From assembly GCA_018266775.1 (NCBI GenBank), contig JAFDZS010000010.1:183983-247982 (forward strand): a stretch of DNA of 64,000 bases. Reading direction: 5' to 3'. The notes beneath the pieces were generated by a model. That model was not told the DNA's origin, made no database searches, and was given only the letters and a program-made list of their open reading frames with translations. Source of the stretch: Bacteroidota bacterium. Its GTDB lineage: Bacteria > Bacteroidota > Bacteroidia > Chitinophagales > Chitinophagaceae. This document shows, one piece after another, positions 1-8,837 of the stretch. The position numbers were made by a program, and so were the translations under genes. How positions within the stretch are numbered: the stretch's first letter is position 1; each line of letters begins with the position of its first letter.

Positions 1-912
1 TTTGAATTAGGGCTGGGTGTTACACCTTATAAAGACAAAAAATGGCAGGTGGATTTCAACTTCAATATTGCCCGCAACGTCAATATCATCCGTGAAATTT
101 CTGACCTGTATCCCACAGACAAAGGAAACATCACAGCTAACGGTCAGTACAAAACCTTTATGCAGGTGAACAATCCATTTGGTTCATTCTACGGATTCAG
201 GTACAAAGGGGTGTATAAAGACCTGCAATCCACCGTTGCTACAGATGCAGGGGGCAAGCCTATCATCGGCCCAACCGGACAAACGATTTACATGAAGTTT
301 AATTACCCCAGTATTGGTTATACATTCCAGCCGGGTGATGTAATGTATGACGACATTAATCATGATGGCAATATTAACTACCAGGATATTGTGTACCTCG
401 GTAACAGCAATCCTAAATTCACCGGAGGTTTTGGTACATCAGTAACTTATAAAGGCCAATGGAAATTAACCGCCTTTTTTAACTACCGGTATAAAGTGGA
501 TGTGGTGAATGGCACCAAAATATTAACTACCAATATGTATGGTTTCGATAACCAGAGTACGGCGGTATTAAGAAGATGGAAACAGGAAGGTGACATCACT
601 GATATTCCACGTGCTTTATACCGCACCGGTTACAACTGGCTGGGCAGTGATAAGTATGTGGAAGATGGATCGTTCCTGCGTTTCAGAACTATAACCCTGC
701 GGTATACTGCACCGCAAAAAGTAGTGAAGAAACTGCGCATTAAAAACCTGAGTGGTTATATCACCGCAGAAAATATTTTTACCTGGACCAACTATACCGG
801 GCAGGATCCTGAAGTAAGTGTAACCGGCAGTGATCCATTCCGTGTGGCTATTGATAATTCGTATACACCACCCGTAAAAACATTCACTATTGGTTTAACA
901 GGAACATTCTGA
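1..912 (+). CDS. SusC/RagA-family TonB-linked outer-membrane protein, C-terminal part (5' truncated)
   Basis: The reading frame is open from base 1 and ends at TGA 910-912, so only about 303 C-terminal residues of an outer-membrane beta-barrel are present. It shows the usual end of SusC-type TonB-dependent transporters: alternating Tyr-rich strands, a calcium-loop-like stretch (DINHDGNINYQD), the strand with FGTSVTYKGQW, the EDGSFLRFRTITLRY strand and a terminal aromatic FTIGLTGTF. Such proteins import oligosaccharides across the outer membrane with a SusD lipoprotein lid, and the SusD gene follows after 23 nt. The N-terminal plug lies outside the window. Confidence 0.93.
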   Translation, partial: FELGLGVTPYKDKKWQVDFNFNIARNVNIIREISDLYPTDKGNITANGQYKTFMQVNNPFGSFYGFRYKGVYKDLQSTVATDAGGKPIIGPTGQTIYMKFNYPSIGYTFQPGDVMYDDINHDGNINYQDIVYLGNSNPKFTGGFGTSVTYKGQWKLTAFFNYRYKVDVVNGTKILTTNMYGFDNQSTAVLRRWKQEGDITDIPRALYRTGYNWLGSDKYVEDGSFLRFRTITLRYTAPQKVVKKLRIKNLSGYITAENIFTWTNYTGQDPEVSVTGSDPFRVAIDNSYTPPVKTFTIGLTGTF

Positions 913-935
913 TAAAAAATAAAATACTTTATTAT

Positions 936-2435
936 ATGCTGAAAAAAATAATTGTACCGATGGTGATGCTGGCGATGCTGCTGCCTCTGGCATCGTGTAA
1001 GAAGTGGCTGGACCTTCAGCCACAGGATGGGCTGACAGGTGCTGAATTCTGGAAAACCAAAGAGCAGGTAAACGCTGCCGTTATTGGCATCTATGCATCA
1101 CTTACCGCTTCTCCAACCGGGGCAAGGGCGAATGCAGAATCATTTTTCCTGTGGGGAGAATTAAGAGCAGACATGATTACAAGCACCCTGGCCACCACGG
1201 CAGAACAACAGGATGTGATTAACGTAAACATTCTGCCCACCAATTCCATTGCCAACTGGCGGGGCATTTATGAAACCATCAACTATTGCAATACAGTAAT
1301 AGATTTTGCGCCGGGCGTTTTGCAGCAGGATGCTACATTTACACAGGATGCATTGAATAAATATGTAGCTGAAGCCAAAGCCGTAAGGGCGCTGATGTAT
1401 TTTTATTTGGTACGCACTTTTGACCAGGTGCCGTTGAAAATAAAATCCACATCAAGCGATAAGGATATTGTTTCCATTCCAAAAAGTTCGCAGGATGAAG
1501 TGCTGGCACAGGTACAGAAAGACCTCACCGAAGCTGAACAATACGCAGTAACAGATTATGGCGACCGTGCATCGAACAAAGGCCGTATTACCAAAGCTGC
1601 CATCAACGCTATACAGGCGGATGTTTATTTGTGGCAGCAAAAATATACTGAATGTGTGGCTGCCTGCAATAAAGTGATCAGCAGTAATTCTTTTGGTTTG
1701 ATAGATGGTACTGATGCCAACACCTGGTACCGCACCCTGTATGTAAATGGTAACAGTAATGAAAGTATTTTTGAACTGCAGTTCGACAACCAGAACCTGA
1801 ACACCTTTTACACACTCTTCAATACCACGCAAAAAAAATTCCTTGCCAATTCCATTGTAATGGATGAAATCTATACTGTAGATTTTACTGATCCCACCAA
1901 GTTTGATATCAGGGCTGATGGTGCTGCAGTGCGTGCCACCGACCAGCTGATATGGAAGTACATTGGATTATCCAACACCACATCACGTGCACAAACAGAA
2001 TCGTATGCACACTGGATCATGTACCGTTATGCAGATATTTTGCTGATGAAAGCAGAAGCACAGAACCAATTGGGCAACGGCCAGGAAGCGCTGAATATTA
2101 TCGACATCATCCGCACCAGGGCAAGGGCATTGGTGGCCACACAACAAAACCCTGCACCGGGTGATAAGGATGGTGTGGCAGATTATATTTTAAAAGAACG
2201 TGCAAGGGAATTTGCTTTTGAAGGCAAACGCTGGTATGACCTGTTGCGCAATGCCCGCCGTGATAATTACCACCGCATGGATCTTTTACTGGATATGGTG
2301 GCAACAACAGTGCCGCCTAACAGGCAGCAATCGGCCATTGCAAAATTCATGGATCAGAATTGCCATTACCTGCCCATTTATTATTACGAGCTTACCACCA
2401 ACAAATCGTTAGTTCAAAATCCATTTTATAAATAA
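936..2435 (+). CDS. RagB/SusD-family nutrient-uptake lipoprotein
   Basis: This 499-aa protein is the surface glycan-binding partner of the SusC whose end lies 23 nt upstream. Residues 1-20 form a lipoprotein signal with lipobox LASC and lipidated Cys21, followed by Lys-Lys. The SusD-type TPR-rich body is recognisable from the N-terminal LDLQPQDGLTGAEFW segment, the WRGIYETINYCN helix, the AKAVRALMYFYLVRTF segment and the C-terminal EGKRWYDLLRNARRD stretch. Length is normal for the family. It probably forms the lid over the barrel at the cell surface. The glycan cannot be told from sequence. Confidence 0.95.
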   Translation: MLKKIIVPMVMLAMLLPLASCKKWLDLQPQDGLTGAEFWKTKEQVNAAVIGIYASLTASPTGARANAESFFLWGELRADMITSTLATTAEQQDVINVNILPTNSIANWRGIYETINYCNTVIDFAPGVLQQDATFTQDALNKYVAEAKAVRALMYFYLVRTFDQVPLKIKSTSSDKDIVSIPKSSQDEVLAQVQKDLTEAEQYAVTDYGDRASNKGRITKAAINAIQADVYLWQQKYTECVAACNKVISSNSFGLIDGTDANTWYRTLYVNGNSNESIFELQFDNQNLNTFYTLFNTTQKKFLANSIVMDEIYTVDFTDPTKFDIRADGAAVRATDQLIWKYIGLSNTTSRAQTESYAHWIMYRYADILLMKAEAQNQLGNGQEALNIIDIIRTRARALVATQQNPAPGDKDGVADYILKERAREFAFEGKRWYDLLRNARRDNYHRMDLLLDMVATTVPPNRQQSAIAKFMDQNCHYLPIYYYELTTNKSLVQNPFYK

Positions 2436-2465
2436 AGTACACTTCTCTAATTTAAAACTAAGCAT

Positions 2466-4154
2466 ATGAAAAAATATTTGAGCATCCTGGTTACATCTGT
2501 AGTTAGCCTGCTTATCATTTTTTACGCCAGCAGTTGTAAGAAAATTAAGTATGTGGAAATCACTACAACTGATTTGAATATTTACGGGTACATCAAAGCC
2601 AACCCGGATAAATATTCATCCATTACCACCATCGTGGATAAATCAGGTTATGCCGGTTTCCTGGATGCGTATGGCTCTTACACAATGTTTGTACCAACAG
2701 ACAGTGCGGTTGCCATTTATTTGAAAGAAGTGGGTAAAACATTATCTGCATTAACCGATAAGGAAGCGCAGGACATTGTTAAGTTTCATTTACTGCAGGA
2801 TACCTTGCCCACAGCATCATTTAAAGATGGGAAACTGCCCACCATTACCATGTACGGACAGTTTTTGGTAACCAGCGTGGTAAACAATGGCGGTGTATCA
2901 TCTATTTTAGTGAACAGGCAGGGGTACATTACACAGGGTAATATTACAACCGGTAACGGGTTGATACACCAGGTGGATCATGTTTTAAAACCTGCAACAA
3001 AAAGTATTTCCCAGTTAATTGATGCTGATCCACGGTTCAGCATATTTGTACAGGCATTAAAAGCTACCGGCTATTACGATACACTGAACACAGTAAACAG
3101 TACAGACCCTGCATTAAGAAGATGGTTTACTGTACTGGCAGAAACCAACCAGGCACTTGCAGACTCCGGTATTTTAAGTTATGCTGCTTTAAAAGCTAAG
3201 TATAACAATACCGGTAACCCGATGGATCCGCTGGACAGTTTAAGCATCTATGTGAAGTATCACATCATTCCTGATAACCAGTACCTCGCAGATATTGTAT
3301 CCACCAGTTCACACACCACGCTTGCACCACTTGAAGTGCTGGCCAGTAAACTGGATAATGAAAAAGTACTGATCAACGATTTGGATTTTAACGGTGTACA
3401 TGAACAGGGTATTGAACTGGAAAGAAGCACCAGCGATCTTTCTGCAACTACCGGTGTATTGCATACCGCACTGGCACACTTTGCACCTAAAGTACGCCAG
3501 CCAACAGCCGTGTACTGGGATGTGGCTGATTTTCCTGAAGTAAGAAAATTGCCGGCAGTATTCAGGCGTGCCAATTTCAGTTTTGCTTATGGTTCTATTA
3601 AAGATATTACATGGGACAGAACCACCAACACCATGGATTATGCCTATACCACTTCATCCACCATCAATGTTTACTGGAAAGATTACCTGAGCGTACCAAT
3701 GGGTAACACCACACGCCATAACTGGATTGAGTTTACGACACCTATCATCATTAAAGGAAGATATAAAGTTTGGGTTTGTTACAGGGCAGCAAAAGGATCA
3801 GGAACGGTGGGTTTGCCCGGAGGTTCCAACATGCCGGTACAACCTTCATTTGATGGTGTTGACCTGTCAAGGCAGTTCAACTTTACTGAACAAAGGCCCA
3901 ATTTAACTGATGGTGAACTGGAAGCATTGGGATGGAAAAAATATTCACCCAGCACCAACCAGTTAATGACCGGTAAATTCCTGGGCATTATTGATGTGAC
4001 CACAACAGACCGTCATAAACTGAGGATACGGTCATTGCCGGCTGCGGGTACAGGAAATCCTTCGGACTTTTTGGATATGTTCCATTTTATACCCATCAAC
4101 CAAAATCAATATTTACCAAGATTTAATACCGACGGAACCTTGCAGTATTTCTAA
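2466..4154 (+). CDS. FAS1 (fasciclin) domain lipoprotein with two FAS1-like domains
   Basis: A 562-aa predicted lipoprotein: hydrophobic segment at about residues 8-20, then ASSC with Cys24 and Lys-Lys. Residues about 38-172 form a FAS1 domain, with the typical FVPTDSAV segment and the closing NGLIHQVDHVLKP strand. A second, more divergent FAS1-like unit spans about 180-345 (ISQLIDADPRFSIFVQAL start, TGVLHTALAHFAP end). The last 200 residues are beta-rich and lack a motif I recognise. FAS1 domains mediate adhesion or binding. Lying between two SusC/SusD pairs suggests a surface accessory role in glycan capture, which is inference. It starts 30 nt after SusD. Confidence 0.85.
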   Translation: MKKYLSILVTSVVSLLIIFYASSCKKIKYVEITTTDLNIYGYIKANPDKYSSITTIVDKSGYAGFLDAYGSYTMFVPTDSAVAIYLKEVGKTLSALTDKEAQDIVKFHLLQDTLPTASFKDGKLPTITMYGQFLVTSVVNNGGVSSILVNRQGYITQGNITTGNGLIHQVDHVLKPATKSISQLIDADPRFSIFVQALKATGYYDTLNTVNSTDPALRRWFTVLAETNQALADSGILSYAALKAKYNNTGNPMDPLDSLSIYVKYHIIPDNQYLADIVSTSSHTTLAPLEVLASKLDNEKVLINDLDFNGVHEQGIELERSTSDLSATTGVLHTALAHFAPKVRQPTAVYWDVADFPEVRKLPAVFRRANFSFAYGSIKDITWDRTTNTMDYAYTTSSTINVYWKDYLSVPMGNTTRHNWIEFTTPIIIKGRYKVWVCYRAAKGSGTVGLPGGSNMPVQPSFDGVDLSRQFNFTEQRPNLTDGELEALGWKKYSPSTNQLMTGKFLGIIDVTTTDRHKLRIRSLPAAGTGNPSDFLDMFHFIPINQNQYLPRFNTDGTLQYF

Positions 4155-4183
4155 ACGAACTGAAGCAAAAAAAATATTACTAC

Positions 4184-5623
4184 ATGTACAGAAAAAAACA
4201 TTTAGCGGGGATTGTGCTGCTGTTAACCATTACCGTTACCAGTTGTAACAAATGGAAAGACCACATTGCAGTGCAGCAACAGGATAACACGATCAACCTG
4301 CTGCAGGCTATTGCTGCTGACCCCGGCCTGAGCACTTTCAGAAGTTATATAGCACAGGCCGGGCTGGATTCTGTGTTGCAGGCTTCCAAAACATTTACCG
4401 TTTGGGCGCCCACCAATGCTGCCATCCAGGCAATCGATCCTGCAACAGTTGCTGATAAAAGCCTGCTGCGGGCATTTATCCTCAATCATATTTCCAATCA
4501 ATTGTATTTTACCAAAGATGTAACCACTACCCAGCGTATTGCAATGCTCAGCGGCAAATACAATAATTTCAATACCGTGAAATTTGATGAGGCGCCGTTG
4601 AACAAAACGGATAAATATGTAAGTAACGGTGTACTGCACACGATAAATGGTATTGCGCCGCCATTGCAGAGCATCTGGGATTTTATTAACAGCACAACAG
4701 CACAGTATGCACAAAATGCATACATCAGGTCTTTAAACTATAACGCCTTCGATCCTTCGCTGGCAGTAATAGACAGCATCAGCATCCTTACCGGTTTGCC
4801 CATATACCATCCCGGAACAGGACTGGTGGCAAGAAATTTATTTAACGACAGGGTGTACGATACCAAACGGGAAGATAAAATGTTCACCTATTTCGTGATG
4901 CAGGATGCCAATTTTAACCTGGAAGCTGATTCCTTAAAAACTTACTTTACCACCACTTCCACCACAGCAACAGACAGCCTTACCCGCTGGAATGTGGTGA
5001 AAGACCTATTGTATGATGCGCCTTACAGCACGGCATTCCAGGTTCCGCAACCGTTAACTTCCAAAAGCGGCATCACCGTTCCGGTAAATACAGCTTTTGT
5101 GGTGGATGCAAAAAGAATGAGCAACGGATATGTATATATCCTCAGCAAGCTGGATGTGCCCACAAAAAATAAATTCATACCCATTACTATTGAAGGAGAA
5201 TCGCCAAGCGGCTTCCTTCAATATGATAAAACCGCATTCATCAATTACAGGGTGCGCCTGAATCCGGTAACCTCCAGCAATTTTTCAGATATACTCATCA
5301 GCGGGCACGGGGTAACCACATTCTATTCTTTTTACAGAAATTATGAAATGCCCTCCATGAAATATTCAGTATATGCCAAAGCCACCAACGATTTTCAAAA
5401 CGGTGCTTTTAATGAAACCATCAGTTGCTGGAATACAGAATTGGGCACACAACAGGGCACATTGACATTTGCGGTGCCGCTGTTTACGGCAACAGGCGCT
5501 TATGATGAAAAGTATTTAGGAGACATTACAAATACCCGTTACGGCACACTCGATTTCCGTGCAACTGCGGTAACCACAGGTCCGATTTTGCTGGACTACC
5601 TGCGTATTGTACCGGTACCATAA
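4184..5623 (+). CDS. FAS1 (fasciclin) domain lipoprotein
   Basis: A 479-aa predicted lipoprotein with lipobox VTSC (Cys21). Residues about 36-165 fit one FAS1 domain: NLLQAIAADPGLSTF start, FTVWAPTNAAI core and the NGVLHTINGIAPP closing strand. A second, poorly conserved FAS1-like unit may cover about 165-330, and the C-terminal 150 residues look like a beta-sandwich. It lies 29 nt after the first FAS1 protein and 33 nt before the next SusC start, so it belongs to the same transcription unit. The two FAS1 genes may be old duplicates, but they differ in length and second-domain quality. The ligand is unknown. Confidence 0.82.
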   Translation: MYRKKHLAGIVLLLTITVTSCNKWKDHIAVQQQDNTINLLQAIAADPGLSTFRSYIAQAGLDSVLQASKTFTVWAPTNAAIQAIDPATVADKSLLRAFILNHISNQLYFTKDVTTTQRIAMLSGKYNNFNTVKFDEAPLNKTDKYVSNGVLHTINGIAPPLQSIWDFINSTTAQYAQNAYIRSLNYNAFDPSLAVIDSISILTGLPIYHPGTGLVARNLFNDRVYDTKREDKMFTYFVMQDANFNLEADSLKTYFTTTSTTATDSLTRWNVVKDLLYDAPYSTAFQVPQPLTSKSGITVPVNTAFVVDAKRMSNGYVYILSKLDVPTKNKFIPITIEGESPSGFLQYDKTAFINYRVRLNPVTSSNFSDILISGHGVTTFYSFYRNYEMPSMKYSVYAKATNDFQNGAFNETISCWNTELGTQQGTLTFAVPLFTATGAYDEKYLGDITNTRYGTLDFRATAVTTGPILLDYLRIVPVP

Positions 5624-5656
5624 AAACCATTGTTAAGTTACTATCATTTTATAAAC

Positions 5657-8600
5657 ATGTATAAGTTAAAAAGAATTGCCACATTAATTATCGCTGCAGC
5701 AGGCTGCCTCACGGTAAATGCGCAAAAGAAATCTGCCGCATCGCAGGGAGATGGTTTTAGTGTAAGCGGTATAGTGAAAAACGCTGCCACGGGCCAACCA
5801 GTGAGAGGTGTAAGGGTAAAATATAAAGAATATGCTGCGGCCATTACCGATAGTACGGGCACCTACACCATAAAAGTACCTGGCGATGCCGTAATGTTAA
5901 CGCTGGAAGGAGATGGCTACCAAACCAGGGAGATTGCAGTGCAGGGGCAGCACCAGGTTAATACAGTTATTTACGAAGATGGTTTTGTTTCAGCATCAGA
6001 TGATGTGGACCTGGTGGAAGGCCGCACTACACGTACTATGGCACCTTACGCTGTAAGTGGTGTCGCGGTAAATGATGGCTGGAGCCGTACCAATGAAACT
6101 CCCGATGCTTACCTGCAGGGTAAGGTTGCCGGGTTGAACGCCATACGCAGAAGCGGTACACAAAATATTGGTGCAACCATGTTCCTTAACGGCATCAATT
6201 CATTGTATGCCACCAACCAGCCATTGATTATTGTGGATGGTGTTATATTCAATAACAGCAGCGTGGGTGGTTCCATTATTTCTAATTTTTATTCCAACCC
6301 CCTCAGTACAATTGATGTACGGGATATCGATAATATTACCGTGCTGAAAGATGCATCTGCATTATACGGTTCCAAAGGGGCAAATGGTGCCATCATCATT
6401 TCAACCATCAGGGCAAAGGAACTGGGTACTAAAATTGATTTTGCGGTATACGGTGGTTATAATGATGTGCCTAAAAATATTCCGGTGATGAAAGCTGCTG
6501 ATTACAGAATTTATCTTTCAGAAATACTGAAATCAAAAGGGATGAGCGATGCTGATATCCAGAAGCAACCTTACATGATCGATGATCCATCGTATGCCGG
6601 TTACTACATGTACCATAATGAAACCAACTGGCAGAACCTGGTGATGCAGAAAGCTTATACCAAGAATGTTTACCTGAAAGTAACCGGTGGTGATAATATT
6701 GCAAAGTATGCATTGTCCTTAGGTTTTTTGAATAATGATGGGCTGACTAAAAATACTGACCTCTCTAAATATAACATGCGCTTCAATGGCGACCTGAACC
6801 TGAGCCGCCGTATGACGGCCACCACTAACCTGAGTTTCACTTTTTCTGAACAGAACTTGAGAGACCAGGGCAGTGCATCAGAAACCAATCCTTTATTCCT
6901 GGCGCTGGTGAAAGCCCCTTTCCTGCGTACCAACGATGTAAGTGCAGCAGGAGTGGAGTCGCCTGCCATAGCAGATAAGGATACCCTGAATGTGAGTAAC
7001 CCGGTTGCTGTTGTAAACCTTGGCCAGGGTTTAAATAAAGCTTACCGCTTCCTGGGCTCAGTAGGTTTTAACTACGCTTTCACTAAAGACCTCAGCCTGT
7101 CCACTACAGTAGGTGTGGTATATCATAAAGTAAGAGAAAGTTTTTTTGTGCCCCGTAAAGGTGTGGTGCCGGATACATTATCCAATGCAGTTGCTTACAG
7201 CAGGCTGGGTTCGCAGGTTACTTCTCTTTTCGATTTGTTTAACGATACCCGTTTAACCTTTTCAAAAACGTTTGGCAGGCTGAATGCATTTTCTGCACGT
7301 GCGGGTGTACGTTATATGAAAGAAAAAACGGAACAGGATTATGGCCTGGGCTATAACTCTGCCATTGATGAACTGGTGAGTGTGGGTAACGGCGTTAATG
7401 CATTACGTAAAGTGGGAGGGGAAATAGGCGAATCAAAATGGGTGAACAGTTATGTCAATGCAGAATATGCGTATTCAGACCGTTATATTCTTTCTGTTGG
7501 TTTATCCGGCGATGCCTCCAGCAGGTTTGGTACCAATGTGCCCGGTGCGCTGAAAGTAAATGGTAACGTATTTTCCATGTTCCCATCTGTTGCAGCCGCC
7601 TGGATCATTTCCAATGAAAAAGCGCTGGCTGGCAGTAAGATAGACCTGCTGAAGCTGAGGGCATCGTACAGCTGGGCAGGAAACGATGATATTGGTAATT
7701 ATACCGCACAGCAAACGTATGTATCGCAAAATTTACTGGGAATGGAAGGACTGGTGCGTGCCGGTATTGCCAACGATCAATTGCAATGGGAACAGGTAAA
7801 AAAACTCAATGCCGGCCTTGACCTGGCCTTACTGAAAGAAAGATTGCAGGTGAGCCTGGATGTATTCAGCAATAAAACAGATAAAATGATTGTGTATGAA
7901 CCGGCGCCTACTGCAAGTGGTTTTGATTATGTGGTAACCAACAGCGGCGCTTTAAAAAATACAGGATACAGCATTGGGGTTACCGGCAGAATAGTGAACA
8001 ATAAAGCGTTCCGTATAGATGCGGGTTTTAATACAGGTAAATACAATACTACGGTTACCCGGTTGCCCGCCAGTAAAATCATTACTTCATTTTCAGGAGC
8101 AACTTATGTTACCCAAACCGGTTCCACACCCAATGCATTTTACGGCAACGTAGCAAACGGTGTGTATGTTTCTGATGCAGCTGCTGCAGCAGAAGGTTTG
8201 TCTGTAAGAAAGGCTGACGGTACACTGGCGCCATTCAAAGGCGGCGATATCAGGTTTGCAGACCTGAATGGCGATAAAATAATTGATGACAACGACCGTA
8301 CAATATTAGGCAGCCCCAACCCGGATTTCTCCGGTTCATTCTTTACCACGTTTGCGTATAAACGCATTTCACTGAATGCCCTGTTTACTTTTTCGCACGG
8401 CAACGAAGTGTATAACTATACCAGGGCGCAACTGGAAGGTATGAGCAATGTATACAACCAAACACAGGCCGTGGTAAACCGCTGGAAGAATAATGGCGAA
8501 GTAACCACCATGCCCAAAGCCGCCTGGGGCGACCCGATGGGCAATGCCCGTTTCAGCAGCAGGTGGATAGAAGATGGCTCTTACCTGAGATTAAGAACGG

Positions 8601-8809
8601 TAACCATTGCTTATGAAGTACCACTGAGGTCAAACTTCTTCAAAAATGCTACAGTATATGCCACAGGCAATAACCTGTTTACTTTAACAAAGTATAAAGG
8701 ATACGATCCTGAATTCAGTGCAACAGAAAGCATTTTTGGACAGGGTGTGGATAATACACTTGAACCGCAGGTACGCACTGCGCAGGTGGGTTTCAGAATT
8801 GGATTATAA
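5657..8809 (+). CDS. SusC/RagA-family TonB-linked outer-membrane transporter
   Basis: 1050 aa from ATG 5657; an in-frame TTG at 5630 would add nine residues ahead of a good signal peptide (cleavage about NA22-Q23), so the ATG is preferred. Residues about 37-105 form a carboxypeptidase-regulatory-like beta-sandwich (SGIVKNAATGQPVRGVRV). The plug follows, with LIIVDGVIFNN and the VLKDASALYGSKGANGAI stretch diagnostic of SusC proteins. A 22-strand barrel region runs to the C-terminus. The usual VVVGYG segment between the two domains is missing; an acidic SASDDVDLVEG stretch stands there instead, so the TonB-contacting region is atypical. The partner SusD follows directly. Confidence 0.95.
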   Translation: MYKLKRIATLIIAAAGCLTVNAQKKSAASQGDGFSVSGIVKNAATGQPVRGVRVKYKEYAAAITDSTGTYTIKVPGDAVMLTLEGDGYQTREIAVQGQHQVNTVIYEDGFVSASDDVDLVEGRTTRTMAPYAVSGVAVNDGWSRTNETPDAYLQGKVAGLNAIRRSGTQNIGATMFLNGINSLYATNQPLIIVDGVIFNNSSVGGSIISNFYSNPLSTIDVRDIDNITVLKDASALYGSKGANGAIIISTIRAKELGTKIDFAVYGGYNDVPKNIPVMKAADYRIYLSEILKSKGMSDADIQKQPYMIDDPSYAGYYMYHNETNWQNLVMQKAYTKNVYLKVTGGDNIAKYALSLGFLNNDGLTKNTDLSKYNMRFNGDLNLSRRMTATTNLSFTFSEQNLRDQGSASETNPLFLALVKAPFLRTNDVSAAGVESPAIADKDTLNVSNPVAVVNLGQGLNKAYRFLGSVGFNYAFTKDLSLSTTVGVVYHKVRESFFVPRKGVVPDTLSNAVAYSRLGSQVTSLFDLFNDTRLTFSKTFGRLNAFSARAGVRYMKEKTEQDYGLGYNSAIDELVSVGNGVNALRKVGGEIGESKWVNSYVNAEYAYSDRYILSVGLSGDASSRFGTNVPGALKVNGNVFSMFPSVAAAWIISNEKALAGSKIDLLKLRASYSWAGNDDIGNYTAQQTYVSQNLLGMEGLVRAGIANDQLQWEQVKKLNAGLDLALLKERLQVSLDVFSNKTDKMIVYEPAPTASGFDYVVTNSGALKNTGYSIGVTGRIVNNKAFRIDAGFNTGKYNTTVTRLPASKIITSFSGATYVTQTGSTPNAFYGNVANGVYVSDAAAAAEGLSVRKADGTLAPFKGGDIRFADLNGDKIIDDNDRTILGSPNPDFSGSFFTTFAYKRISLNALFTFSHGNEVYNYTRAQLEGMSNVYNQTQAVVNRWKNNGEVTTMPKAAWGDPMGNARFSSRWIEDGSYLRLRTVTIAYEVPLRSNFFKNATVYATGNNLFTLTKYKGYDPEFSATESIFGQGVDNTLEPQVRTAQVGFRIGL

Positions 8810-8837
8810 AATCATTCAGTATAAATTTTTTATTACA

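Noticed and set aside
4223..4714. 163-codon open frame on the - strand inside the second FAS1 gene
   Set aside because: It is antisense to a well-supported lipoprotein gene and shows only reverse-complement codon structure.
8718..8837. N-terminal extension of the second SusD
   Set aside because: It lies within the SusC coding region and precedes a textbook lipoprotein signal starting at 8838.
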